Under the pieces are notes generated by a model. That model was not told where the DNA came from. It worked only from the letters and a program-made list of their open reading frames with translations, and ran no database searches. 64,000 nt of DNA, taken from Isoetes taiwanensis (Eukaryota; Streptophyta; Lycopodiopsida; Isoetales; Isoetaceae). This document shows, one piece after another, positions 22,633 to 35,046 of this stretch; the stretch's first letter is position 1, and the number at the start of each line of letters is the position of its first letter. The position numbers and the translations under genes were made by a program. Where the stretch lies: NCBI GenBank assembly GCA_021234155.1, contig JAJEKV010000098.1, positions 3,214,806 to 3,278,805 on the forward strand, in the 5' to 3' direction.

Positions 22633-23540
22633 TGATGTGAATTGTATTGTAGCCGTATCTTTAAACTATATTAAATAATTAGAGGAGATGAGTGGCAATG
22701 AAATAATTCAAGGGAAGTTAGAATTAGGGAAGGGGAACGTGAAAAAGAGGAAGAAAAGAAGCGGCGAAAATCATAGGAGGGAATGGGAGATTTCTGAAGC
22801 GATCAAGAGGTAAGATAGTGCTTGGTGTTTTAAAAAAGGAATAATTCTTCTGATACAAATTATGGAAGAGAAGGAAAGAAACAATCCGCTTCCAGGAGCT
22901 TATAGGTTAGCAAAAATCCGATTCCGATAGCCCAAGAGCCTGTATCTGCTTTTTAAAAACTTCTGGGTCGACAAAAACCTGATTCCGATAGCCTTTCCTC
23001 AGTTGGGTTCGATTGGGCAACCCAGATGCCACTCCTGATTCAACCTCGGATAACCGTGACACTTGGCCTCAAACCATTTCCATTTGTGGATTCCTTTGGG
23101 ATTGTATTGATGTGCACAACAGCTATCCAGAGCTGGCCTGAAAGTTAGAACTATTTTAAGACAAAAGAAAATCAAACTACGAAGCTTAAAAACAAAAATA
23201 GTTAGGTCTTCACAAAGATCCAGGCTGCGATCTCGGCATATTCTTTGGTTCGGCCTGGAGCTCCACAATCCATTTTACAGGAAACCATGAATCGTTTAAG
23301 TAGGCAAGGATGATCCGGCACAAATAGACACTGAGACAAACTAGAACCAGCTTCAAATCATGAGTCGATGGGTTTTCTTGGAGCCAATAAGCCCGAAATT
23401 CCTAATTAGTAGTCCCCTGATGCTATGGATTCCTTTGGGGAATCATTCCGATGGGAAGGCAGACCATTTGACTGCTGCCTACGCTAAAGTAGAACCAGAA
23501 TAGTTCTTCTTGACCCACCCAATTGGGTGATGCCACATCA
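22633..23540 (+). repeat. Putative 3' LTR of the chromovirus
   Basis: Starts TGATGTG just after the purine-rich AAAGGGGATAAGAA and ends CACATCA, its inverted complement, giving a 908-bp candidate. No second copy was found on the left, so this rests on the terminal symmetry and the polypurine tract alone. Confidence 0.5.
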
Positions 23541-24304
23541 CCTCCCATAAAAAGTTTAATTCATATTTATGTTTTAATGTTTTGCTTTGAATATTCTTTT
23601 AACATGCAAGATGGTTTTGCCGATACAAGGCAACTCTGTTGTCTAGTTGTTGCTTCGGCATGTCATAAATGTAAAAATGGCTGGGCATCATTTGAACTAA
23701 AAGATAGATACTAATTGTCGTAAATTTAAAAAAAAAAAGTATGCTCAAGCATGAACATATTGTTAATGGATAGCAACACACGTTCTAGTGATATCCTTAG
23801 TCATTAACAATGTTTTGTTTAATAAGGATCTTACGGTTGCATATTTTAAGATATGGTTACATCTTGGACCTTTTCTGTACAAGATCTTGCATCAGATCTT
23901 GTAATTAGATACATGTTAGTAAATAGTCTTTCTCGAGTTAGCATATCCATAGAAAAGTACTGGAAATCGCTCATGTTGCTAGCCTGGATTGCACCTTGGT
24001 CTGCCCATAACTCTCCGAGGAGAATAAGCAGAAACTGAGGCCACAAGTGTTAAGCACTCAACACTAATGAGTAGGCACGTGATGAAGCTCACTAGTGCGG
24101 ACTTACATTTGGTCACGTCAAGTTGCTCCTGGGTGAAAGTTATTTCCCTGAGCTAGAGACCCGTAGCTTAGGGGGACCGCAACATATTATTTGGGGTTTG
24201 GGGACGACGTGTAAGTTCTGCACCTGTGGGATCTTGAGCTTGGTGTGAGGTATTTCATTAACGACAAGTGTCGGGTTAAGGACTGTCACATTCTCATACA
24301 ACTG
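23541..24304. other. Intergenic, no gene
   Basis: No recognised gene. An A-run is at about 23727. The stretch 24060-24300 has an LTR-like look (ends near GGACTGTCACATTCTC), but no partner copy is visible in the window. Confidence 0.35.
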
Positions 24305-27132
24305 GGCTCTTTAAGCCTGTAATTTCTCAATCTGTTTAAGAGCCATTGCCACAGAGTGATATTGGCAGCATAAAATGTTATTCAGCAGATGGAATTGCTA
24401 AAATGCTGGCCAATAGACTGAAGTCAAGGTTACAGGAAACAATAAATCCTCGCTAATGCTTTTACGCATTCCAGTATCCTTGACAATTATCTTGGTGTCT
24501 TTGAGGGCTTACACTTTGGAACAAGCTCTGCGGATGTAATTGCATGCTTCGAAGTTAGACTTTAGAAGAGCCTATGACACCATCACCGGAGATTCTTACA
24601 AAAAGCTCTACAACATTTGGGATTCCCAGAAGCTCTTTTCCAGAAAATTATGAGCTTTAATAACTCTGCCTCTTCAGCCCTCCTGATAAATGGCACTCCT
24701 TCCAAACTCTTCCATTGTCAGAGGGGAGTAAGACAAGGATGCCCTTTGGCACCATACTTATTTTTATCAGTGGCTGAGATTGTAACCAGATTGGCTTTGT
24801 ACCTTCAAACACAAAAACCGATCAACTCGGCCGGCTCTCCCAAATGGGATGGGAAACTTTGTCATCATGCAAGATGCGTGATGACACCTTTGTATTCCTC
24901 AAACATGGGGACAATAGTCTATCAAATTTTCTGGAAGCTATGGACAGATTTGGCAAAGTGTCTGGAGTTTGCCTCAATAAAAGTAAGTGTGCCATCATCA
25001 TGGATTCCCAAGAGTCTTCACTCTTGGGCATAAATATAATTGGAAAATCTGCTGCAACTAAAATCATGGGCATCCCTTTGGCTATTAACAGCTCTATTCA
25101 TGGCCTCTGGGAACCAATTGTCTCAAGGATCAAGAGGAAACTTCAGGTGTACCCTTCCTCCTTGTCTCTAGCAGGTAGAATCGAAATTGCTAATGCGGTC
25201 ATAGCTAGTACTCATGTCTTTTTCTCCTCTGCCATTGTTGCTGACAAGGCTTCCTATAAGATGATTGAATCTGCCATCAGGAATTTCATTTGGCAGGGGG
25301 GTCATAAGGTTGCTTGGTCTGATCTGACTAAATCCAGGAAACAGAGTGGTTTGGGCTGCAAGGATCTCTTTGTCCAAACTCAAGCTTTGGCTGCCAAAGT
25401 CATCTGGAGAGCTATTTATGCTAATAAGCCTTCCCCGCTCTTAAATTGATCAAGTACTGGGTTGAACAATCTTTACCAGTAGGTAGTAAATCTATCAAGC
25501 ATCTACTTCCTGATTCAGCATTTTTCCAGGTAACTCCAGGTACTAATACCTCCCCCATTGTTAGGAGGATGATGGAAGCTTGGAACCAGGCTGCTCTTTG
25601 TTTTAGACCTCCTATTTTAGATGCCAGGATTAAGGATTTAAATTTTTTTTCGGCATCCCGCCCGCATGAAAACATAGGATGTCCGGCTTTTCAAACACCC
25701 AAAAAAAGTATAAGCAATGGATGCAATTTGGACTGAACACTTTTGGAGACTTAAGAATTGAAGATGAGGAAAGATGGATTACATGGCGAGGAATTAGAAC
25801 CAAGGCTGAAAGGTTCTATCTTTGGGCGAGGAAATTTTCAACAAGATAATGGAAAAAGTGTCCTCTTTTCCAGAATTAGCGACCAATTCAAATGTTTGGA
25901 CTCAAAACAATAAAGATTGTTATATTGTTAAAGACATTTATGCAGCTCTCATGCAAAAGATAGACCTTCAGGAGCATGTGATCTCTCGAACCGCGAATGA
26001 GAAGGCTTTTGGCCAAGAATTGTGCAAAAGGTTGGAGGAATTATTGTGCACCCAAGATCACCCTCTTGGTGGTTAATTTTACATCAGTGGTCTCCATTCT
26101 AATGTAAGGAGGGCTAAATATGATATGAGGACATCTAGTTTATGCCCAATGGGATGTGGGATGGAAGAAGATTCTAATCACATTTTTCCGTGTCCATGTG
26201 GAGGATATTTGGACTTGGTCCTCCCAAAGCTGAATCGGGGAGCTCCGGGTAACATGTTTCACTTTTATGAATTCGGGTTCAGGTGATTGATACAATTGTG
26301 AGAACTCTCACTTGTTGGATTATATGGAGACACACAGAGCAGGGGTTTGCTTGAAGGAGAAAGACCAAACATGATTTGGATCAAAGTTAATCGCTTACTA
26401 CCATTCAAATAGATGCCTCAGCTCAAAAGCTCTTTGGGGGCTTAGATATGATAAAGATTGGGATCGGATTGGGAAGTTTAAGAATGCATATAACTTTTTC
26501 TTCCTAATACTAAGCGATGCCGATGGTTTATTACACAGAGCTGCCAGAGGAGACCGAGGAACCAGGAGCCCTATCGATGGCTCAAAGAACAATGAGAATG
26601 AGGACTTCTATATCCCAAGAATGGAGCTGGAACAAAGATTTCATCACACTTAAGCAAGAAATGATTCATTCGATGGCAATCAAAAAGTCACTGGATGTGT
26701 CGAGATGTATGGAGGTACAATGGACTGAAGCCATACTTTCAAAACCTCTTCCATACTTGGCAAACAAAAAGGGAAGCTCGAGTTTGATCTGATGGATTAT
26801 ACCACCTTCTTATCGTTGAGGAACCCGGATGAGTTCCCCGAATATCTTTGGCGGATCACCGTTCTTGCACCCTCTCTATCCAAGATCTTTGGAAGCAAAC
26901 CACCTTAGCATTTGACCGGTCTTTTGGTTACAGGTCTACTATTAACTCTAGTTATTTTTTTCGTATCAGCCAAAAAATGGCTAGTATCCTTCCTTATGTT
27001 GTTTCATAAAGGAAGATTTTTGTGTCTTGCTTTTTGATTAATCTTCCCGCTTTTTTGGGAAGATCGACATGATGTATTCCATGTAAAATGAATACAAAAC
27101 CCACCTTGCCTTCAAAAAAAAAAAAAAAAAAA
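24305..27132 (+). mobile_element. Decayed L1-type LINE with poly(A) tail
   Basis: RT blocks in order: a degraded RPI-LC...KMLANRLKSRLQ (about 24330-24440), DFRRAYDTI (about 24560), SASSALLINGTPS and RGVRQGCPLAPYLFLSVAE (24617-24780), the active-site box reading M-R-D-D-T-F-V-F-L instead of YADD (about 24870), and SLAGRIEIANAVI and RNFIWQG (25170-25300). Downstream is a zf-RVT-like region (about 25900-26330). The end is an A18-type run at 27115-27132. Frameshifts throughout. The 5' part is missing. Confidence 0.88.
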
Positions 27133-27576
27133 GAATTGGACTCTTAGATCTAGAGACAACATAACTTGAGGAACCGGAGAAAGTTGTTATTTTTGAGCCA
27201 TTTAAGAGAAATATTACTTGTGAACGTTTGTTCGATTCCTTAGCACGTGAGTGACGCAGTTACAGATTTCATTCACATGCCCATTTCTATAGGGCATAAA
27301 ATTTGCCAGCATTCAGATATAATATTGTCAAGTCACACGCCAAGGAAAAACATGATAATTATATCCACGTATCACATTTGTATTCGGATGTGATGAGGGA
27401 ACTAGCAATTTTTCTGGGGCATAATGTTGGTCCCATTTTGGGCCAACCATGACGGATAGTGATTCTTGGTATTTTCTAGCATGGGTTGTTTCATATGGTG
27501 CATTTGTAGTTGCAATATTTAAGACGAAGTTGTGCATTTCTTTGAAGACTCTAATTTTTTGAATACACATCCATAC
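27133..27576. other. Intergenic, no gene
   Basis: Unique-looking AT-rich sequence between the LINE poly(A) tail and an LTR fragment. Nothing recognised. Confidence 0.4.
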
Positions 27577-28748
27577 CCAATTGAACTCCTCAAAACAAGA
27601 GACAGGCCGACACCTGCAGCTCTTAAGAGCAAGGGCGACACCATTGATCCAAGAAGTGCCTGGGATGCATACCGCCCATATAAAGTGATCGATTATAAGC
27701 CTAGATTGCTATGGACCCCAATAGCCACGCTCAGACCAAGGACCTCCCTTCACTTTCCACTAGTGATGACTTTAAGGTGTGATGTATCGCGAAAATGCTA
27801 TATTTTACGAATTCTATAAATTTAAATTCGATGGTTTAGTAAGATGCATTAGCTCAAAAAAAATTATAAAATCACCAAAATTTGATAATATTACATCCTA
27901 ATTATGCTAAATTCGCCAAATTAATGGATGCTCTATAGTAGAAAATCTTAATTTTTAGTACATCATCTTAATTCTACTAAATTCATTTCTATAAAAATGT
28001 TAGAAAAATAGAAAACAATCGCCACAATTTTTCATAGTTAGAAGTAGACAGAGGATGATAAAGTCATCACTGCTTTGCCACTGACCCCATTGTGTCATGC
28101 ACAGTCACTCCATAGCCTCTATAGTAGGTGGGCTCTATGCACAGGCCGCATAATAATGGGAGCTAATGGGTCGAATCTAAAAGCATCAGCTACTAGTAGC
28201 CACTAGGTCTCTACCCCCCTTCCCAATACAAGGAGTGCAATATGCGATCAACCAACATCATATCAACCACTCTTGATAATAAATAACTATAACAACTAAT
28301 CCTAATTACATACATCTTACGGCTAGTGTTCATTGATTAGGGTTCACGTTGAGACTATAAGTTCTAGAATGACTCTATCACGATACGACATGCTAAAATA
28401 ACTGAATTCTACCGAAATACACACATCGACAAGCTTCCCCCCTCTCGGTTCTCCATCTTTGGTAGATGGTTCGAGTGCATGATCCTCTTCATTGCACTTG
28501 CAATGGCCGACTGCTACTACAACCTAAGCTATCGAAGATGATCCTCGAATCGAAATTTGGACCCATGACCAAGGATCGTGGTTGGTGGAGCCAAAAGTGG
28601 CCAAGATTTAGGGTTTATGTTGGCTAAATTATGTAAACTTAGTCATCTCCCCCACTTAGGTACATACCAGTCTACTAATGTAGAGTTGTATGGTGACGTG
28701 GCCATAAAATATACGTAATTATATGGTATATTCTAGGGGAACGTCACA
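27577..28748 (-). repeat. Second copy of the non-autonomous LTR, right half only
   Basis: Aligns with about 19040-20021: AAAACAAGAGACAGG, TAGGTCTCTACCCCC, CCCAATACAAGG and AACCAACATCATA occur in the same order. It ends GGGAACGTCACA at 28748. The left half of the LTR is absent here; a matching left half lies inverted at 29665-30105. Confidence 0.8.
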
Positions 28749-28762
28749 TTCTCCCCCCTTAG
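28749..28762 (-). other. Polypurine tract of the second LTR element (minus strand)
   Basis: Reverse complement CTAAGGGGGGAGAA directly abuts the TGTGACG terminus. This confirms independently that the family is read on the minus strand relative to these LTRs, in agreement with the primer site at 18399-18410. Confidence 0.7.
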
Positions 28763-29664
28763 TACCACTGCTCAAACACCCAAGAGAGCCCTTATAAGCT
28801 GGTCAGGACCTCCAAACTGTTGGGCACAGTTAAGCCTTATAAACCTTGAGAATAAAAGTGTTATGATACAAAGGATTATATTCCAAAGCAAGGTCTTACC
28901 ATGGATTTATTCTCCATAATAATTAGCTGTATATCTAAAATATGTGGCTATGAATTTTGGCTTGGTTGGCAAAAGTACCTCTGCAAGGACATGCATTTCA
29001 AAGAAGCAAGATATTGACAACTGTTAAAATAATCAACTGCAATCAAAAGCCTTGATAGATGTTGGCAAACTAAATCAGTCTCATGTTAAACCATAAACTG
29101 ATGGGAAACAGATAATGTAAATTCGATACAACTCCATAGAGTCAGATAATATAAATTCAATACAACTCCATAGAGTCTTTTATTACATTGACACAAAGTC
29201 TTTTAGGAGTAACCATCGTGCATTCGAAATATTTACAACAGTGTCTAATATCTTTTCTGGCCAACAATAATTTGCCACGTGTAGAAAATAATGTGTTGGA
29301 CGAACATGCAGCCAACTAGAATCAACCGAACATTTATCATAAGATATGATCTTTTCTCTTCAATATTACTTATGCAGCTTGGCATAACCGACACTCTCTT
29401 CAGTAGTTTCACAAGGCCTGTGCAGCACAAACTTGAGCCTTTTCAATTCAATTTAATAATAGAAACAACCCTTACTTTTTCTTATTCGATCACTAAAATT
29501 TAATTCGACATACTCCTCTCATGAAGTGCTCGGAATGGGAGTGTCCTCCATGGCCTTATAAATCCGACGCCGACTGCTCCAGAGTTTCCAATCTGGGCTC
29601 CTATAATTGACATCACAATTCCTTTGGCCAAGTCTTAGCTCTTCCAGGAGGGTTTAATAAAAAT
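28763..29664. other. Probable interior of the second LTR element; no gene
   Basis: No pol-like reading frame. It contains a tandem pair of 34 bases at 29109-29142 and 29143-29176 (CAGATAATRTAAATTC, CAACTCCATAGAGT). Confidence 0.45.
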
Positions 29665-30105
29665 GGAATTTCTGGCCTTAGAATCATGCCAGCCCAAGAA
29701 GCTACTGAACTCTGGGAGGGAGAGATGCAATCCCTCTTACCTCATCGGACGGGGGAGATGCAACTCGGAGTAGTCTCATTGGGTGATATTATAGGATTAC
29801 ATGTCCGATCACAACAAAGCCTGATTTAGCCTATCTGCAAAGTATGCACAGGAGGGGCGGATGGAGTGGTCAACACTAGCCATTGTCTCTAGCCAGCCCA
29901 GGTCATTGCCATAACTCGGTCTGATCTATCTGGAGACCCCAGCCATCAGTCGACTCCCCTGAATCTGAGCCCCAGGCAAGAGCTCATTTGATGTTTTGAT
30001 ATTGACGATGTATCGTACATGTTGTGATGGTATGGATGTTGACTACCCTTCGAGGTAGTGTTGTTATATGGTATTAGTGCTTACGTTGTATATCCCTTCC
30101 GTTGA
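29665..30105 (+). repeat. Inverted left half of the non-autonomous LTR
   Basis: The reverse complement matches about 13540-13950: TACCTCGAAGGGTAGT, CTCCATCCGCCCCTCCTGTG, TGCATACTTTGC and GAGTTGCATCTCCCC appear in the same order, with divergence. Its break point in LTR coordinates is close to where the half at 27577 begins. Confidence 0.75.
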
Positions 30106-32396
30106 TATAGGGACCCTAGAAGATGGGACAGAATGACGCCTCTATGTCCTCTACTCGTCTGTTTGGTCATCCCAAACGTGAGTTAGATGGAGGGCCCATA
30201 CAATGGGTAACCGTTGAATGGAGAACATCTTTTGATGTATACGACGGGCCCTCATATATAGCGCAAGGAGCTTCACACTTTTTGCACCGTTTCTAATAAC
30301 TATGTCAAAGATTTCCTCGCTTCCAAATGTGTTTTTGTTGAACTCGATTCAGCATGTGAGTTCCAAATTCCTAGTGTATGTTTCTATGCTGCATAATGGA
30401 ATCCAGTGAATTAGCAGGCGTTTCTTAAGATCCCCATTTCACCAACTGGGATGGAGCTCATTTCGATTTTACAAGAGAGAGCCTGATACCATCTATTGCA
30501 TGTTGCATGTTGGAGCCAAACAAATGTGTTCTTCAATGAAGAGGTATTTAGATCTAGAAAGAACTTGTAGCATGGTTATTTGATTCTTTTATAAACTTAC
30601 AAGTGCATATTGTTTTTGCCTCCTTTCTAGAGGGTGCGTTAGAAGCCATATTTGTCTAATGTTTATCTGACTGGTACAGCTGGTGGCTTTGAAGTAATTT
30701 CTTATGGGAAGGGTAGGCATGCTTTGGAGCCTCATGTGGCCATTGGTCCAGTCTTAGGTGCGTCAGTATACTCAGTTTGCAACAACTTGTCTTGAGGGAA
30801 ACTGATCCTTTAGATGCTACTGTACGATATTCTAACCATGTAATTGTAAGATTATTTTTCCTTTTGCTATCTTATTCTCTTGTTTTTAGTACAATTTTTA
30901 GAGTGTTTATTGTTTCTCAATTGGTATTGCATTGGCTAGTGACTTTATAGAAACTGTGTGATAATGTGTTTTGGGATTACATAGTTCTTCTCCATATGGT
31001 TCTTTCAATTTCTTGGTGCACTGACTACCAATTTTGCCTACTTTCAATTTCTACCTGCTAGAAGGAAGCCAGCCACTTGGTTCTCTAGATGGAATGTGCA
31101 GGAATATGGGTGCATATAGGAGCAGAACAACAAGGACCACAATTGCCGCAAACAATACATAGACACATGCTTTCTTAGTAAGTTGTGGGATGCCAATGCT
31201 TTAGAGTTGGTAAAGACATCACCTTATAAAAGTTAGACCAATCCCATGCTTGCCAGGGGTCCACAGCAATACCTGTTAACATATTTGTCTATGAAGAAAT
31301 GCAGAACGATTGTATCCATTCAAACTGGAGCATATCGCCTCAGACGGGCAGATGGGCTCGAGAAGAGGGAGAAAATAGGCAATGCTGCCAAATGGGAGTA
31401 ATTGAAGATGAGTGTTACACCCTTAAGAATCGTCCATCATTTGCACCTATCCAGACACGGTATACTAGGTTGGTTACAACTAACTAACCACTATATGTAA
31501 TATGGCATACACCTTCAGTAATGGCACTAGCATCATATATCCAGAAGGTGCTAGATATCCAAGCTCAATTGTGTCCCCCATTACATTGACATGTATTAGC
31601 AGTACAATTAAAGCGAGCTTATTACTGTTAAGGTTTTTTCCTAGAATATCCTTCAGGGTGGGGTTTTTTAAATCTTGGACAGCAATAGTCCTATTGTGTT
31701 CTTACTTTCTTTGTTTTGGTCCATGTTCTTACTTTCTTTGTTTGGGTCCCATAGACCTCTTGGTCTCTGTGGATGTTAGAATTCAGTTCAATGCGGTCAA
31801 TCTAACCTTTTCTACTTGGTAACATGCCCCTCCCTCCCCCCGTCCAAAAAAAAAAGAAAAAAAAATTGCACAAACAAATCAGACAAAACAGGGATGGACA
31901 TCCATCAAATACAACTCTTCTGCAACAATGCAGCAACTAAGCCCTCTAGAACTAGAGGCCGACATCTCCACCAGGCCAACCTACAAGAAGACGAATCCCT
32001 TGCCCCTTCCCTCCTGATTTAGCAAGTACGAGTGGTAGTCTCGAAATCCTCCACAACAACAAAACCAGAGGGAAAAAAAGCCTCTCAAAAATTGGCCATC
32101 AGGCTTGCGACCCTATATTTGAAATACCAATCGTATTCGAGACCAAGATTCCTAACTCAAAATACCCCAATGTTTATAGAACATCAATCGAGCTTCCTAG
32201 CTCAGGCCGCTATAGGCTAGTATTATGGGTTCATATATGGCTCCATAGTTTTCGCCCTGTAAAAAAACCAATGTAGAAACAATTGAGTCAAATACACTAG
32301 GACAACTTTATTTAGGCAGGGCTAATAGAAACGATATCCAGATTTACAGTATTTCGAATTCGATGTAAGGGGTTGTGGTCTGCTGATGAGGTTTTT
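30106..32396. other. Intergenic upstream of the rhodanese gene, no gene recognised
   Basis: Several short open frames without motifs. A 27-base unit with GTTCTTACTTTCTTTGTTT occurs twice in tandem near 31697-31750. An A-rich run at 31844-31864 may be an old retroposon tail. A short first exon of the next gene cannot be excluded. Confidence 0.35.
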
Positions 32397-35046
32397 ATGA
32401 TGACTACCTGCATAATCTCCAGGGAAGTAGTAGGCACTCCATCTCGGTTCGTAGACATCAATACCTCTGCTTTCCCATCATGCAGATTAATCAATGCAAA
32501 ATGTGGCCTTGGTCTTATGTTCCTATCCAAAAATGCCGTAATTCAGTTGCGTCAACATGGCCCAAGAGTTCGAGCTCTTCGTCCCCATTGTGGCAACAAG
32601 ACCGTGGCTTCTCAAGATTCTGGTTTCAGCTTTGAGGATGTGGATGCTAGTTTGGGACAGAATGGGGACCAGGGGTTTGTCGTGGTGAATTTTTACCATT
32701 TTGTGCATTTGCACGATCCCCATCAGGAAGTTGCTCGTCACAATGCATTCATGCAGGTAGAAAGCAAACCAAGATTTCATCTATTCAGTACTGATAATCC
32801 TACTTGGTCCTCTTTATACCACATACAATTTTCTTTTGTTCTTCATATTTGCACTTGAGCATGATTGCTGTGCTTCTTTCCCTTTTCCTTCTCTTTGTTC
32901 CTGGTAGATGAGAAAATGAAGATGAATTAGAGGGTCAGCTGTATGGTTGTAAGGATTTCGTCATTCTGACGTTTATAAGTTGCAGGGAAAAAATATACAT
33001 GGGAGAATTTATATTAATCATCAAGGAATCAATGCACAGGTACCATTTCTAGATGATATTTAACTCGTAAGAGATTCTTTTCCGCATATAACTTTTTATC
33101 CTGTTTGCAGTTAAGTGGCCCGTTTGAAGATGCTATGGCATATGCTAATTGGGTAAAAGCTGACGACAAGTTCTCTGCATTGCTAATACAAGTAACTCCG
33201 GCATCCCATGGGCATGCTTTTCCTCGCCTTCAGCTTAGGTACAAACCTTCTTTGGTCCAGGTATTGCACTGTCTGATTATTTATACAACAGGACAATTGT
33301 TAATTTCATTTTGGATCTTCTAGCCATTTCTAGGTCTAGCACTGCACACAAAAAGCATATAAGAACAGCAGACAGTATTGCATGCTTTGTTTCCTTAAAA
33401 AAATCAACCTTCCCAACTTATAGCTATTATGTGATGAGAGTTGATATCACTTTCTGATTTCAAGTTAACCTTTTTGCACTTTATGCTGGTCCATTTAGTG
33501 GCATCGCATTGGACACCCTTATGTAACAATTGTACCTTGACATGAATAATGCTCGAGGATTTTTTATTATGCAAGGGCATGAAATATTATCATCAGCTCC
33601 TCTGAAGCATTAATAATGTATATCCCAAATGTGTGGTCAAGGATTCATAATGTATCATTATGAATCCTTGACCTACCAGTTAATACAATCCTTTCTATTT
33701 GCTTACAGATTGATGGTGGAACTGCTTCTCTTCCGTTAACGGATCCAGAGATGCGTGCCACATGGTTGTCTCCACATGAATGGAAAGAGCAGCTTGAGAG
33801 AATCTCATCTCTATCGGAAACAACGCGGGATCATACAAGCTTTAGAAGGAAGAAAAAGATGGTTATTTTGGATCTCAGAAATGGTACATGTAATAAAACT
33901 GTGTTCATCAATATCATCACCAGGAAGGTGGTTGTTAGTCTACTGTACTCATATGTGCGCACTCAAATTGACCCTCAATTAAATGTTAATTTGCTCCTGT
34001 TGCAGGATATGAGTGGGATATTGGGCATTTCAAGGGGGCATCAAGACCAGAAGTGGATTGTTTCAGGAACACTAGTTTTGGATGCTCAGAGGACCAGGTG
34101 ACACTCATTTTTCATCCTTATCTGCATTAGATTCATATTGAAGTCGAATTAATTGTTTTATTTCTGATTTTCGCTCTTGCATGCATCACAGGAATCAGAT
34201 CCTCTAGCAGAGGTTGATATGTTGCAGGATGATGTGTTGATGTATTGTACAGGTGGAATACGTTGTGATGTCTATTCAGCCATGCTAAGGTTGGATGTAT
34301 ATCTGATTTGTCTTCCATTCTTTCTTTAACATTGCTCAGACAATGCTTATTATATAATTCCGCTACATATAACATTCTTCTGATCATTTAACAAGTTAAA
34401 TCTACCAAGGGTCCCTTTTTCACTTATCTACACACTGGTCTGCCAGTGCAAATCTAACTGGTTTCCTTTTCCTTTTAAAACTGAACACCAATGACAATAC
34501 ATTCATTTGATTAGAGGTTGTTTCATGTTTGCAGGCAGAAGGGATATAAGAATCTTTACTCTTTGCATGGGGGGATATCCAACTATTTGCAAAAGGAAGG
34601 ATCTGCAAACTGGATGGGAAATTTATTTGTTTTTGATTCTCGAATGGCAATTCCTCCAGCATACTGTCAAATGGGAAGCCAGACATTAGAAGTCAAGCAG
34701 GATGCTTTATCAGCAGCTTCTTGTATGTGTTCAGTCTGTAAGCAGAATATGTCTGCTGCATGTCATCGCAACTGTGCCAATTTGGATTGCAACAGGTTAT
34801 ACATGTAAGTGGAATTTAGATTTTTTCCTTGGTTATGCTTTATGAGATGAGACATACCTTATGTTACAGCCCTTCTGCAGATCCTGCTCAAATTGTTTAG
34901 AGAGACAAAAGGGATGTTGTTCTATGGAGTGCATGAAAGCTCCAAGACTGCGGCCAGTGCTAGAGCTTTCCCACCGTTATGAACGCTGGCACAAATATAG
35001 GTCCCTAGTGAAAAATGGTGAAGGCATTGAACCAATAACTGTGTAG
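32397..35046 (+). CDS. Rhodanese-domain protein, TrhO/YceA-like, plastid-type; eight exons with one frameshift
   Basis: Resembles plant organellar rhodanese-like proteins (STR7/STR8 group). These are homologous to bacterial TrhO, which makes 5-hydroxyuridine at tRNA wobble U34. Splice model: 32397-32756, 32985-33039, 33111-33260, 33709-33883, 34006-34097, 34192-34289, 34535-34804, 34881-35046; all GT-AG. Exon 1 begins MMTTCIISREVV, a plausible transit peptide, followed by GFVVVNFYHFV. Later: GRIYINHQGINAQ, HAFPRLQL, the rhodanese domain with GYEWDIGHFKGASRPEVDCF and active loop YCTGGIRCDV (Cys about 296), LHGGISNYL, and C-terminal Cys clusters CSVCKQ, CHRNCANLDCN and SCSNC...GCCS. Predicted length is 454 aa if one base is discounted. 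Exon 2 has a single extra G in GGGG at 33000-33003, which shifts the frame before GRIYI. The upstream ATG is inferred. Confidence 0.85.
33635..33673. repeat. Perfect 18-bp hairpin in intron 3 of the rhodanese gene
   Basis: GGTCAAGGATTCATAATG and its exact reverse complement are separated by TAT. The intron is 448 bases and otherwise ordinary. This could be a small fold-back insertion footprint; its arms carry no known transposon terminus. Confidence 0.9.

Larger units (their letters stand above)
9600..23540 (+). mobile_element. Decayed Ty3/gypsy chromovirus, interrupted by nested insertions
   Basis: In order there are gag-like sequence with a zinc-knuckle remnant, an aspartic protease, reverse transcriptase, RNase H, integrase and a C-terminal chromodomain. 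That is the gene order of Ty3/gypsy chromoviruses. The element is split at about 12366/20931 by a LINE that itself carries an LTR element. A purine-rich tract at 22617-22630 and a TGATGTG...CACATCA pair at 22633/23540 suggest the 3' LTR. No matching 5' LTR was found, so the left limit is approximate. Frameshifts and stops in every domain show that it is dead. Confidence 0.85.
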
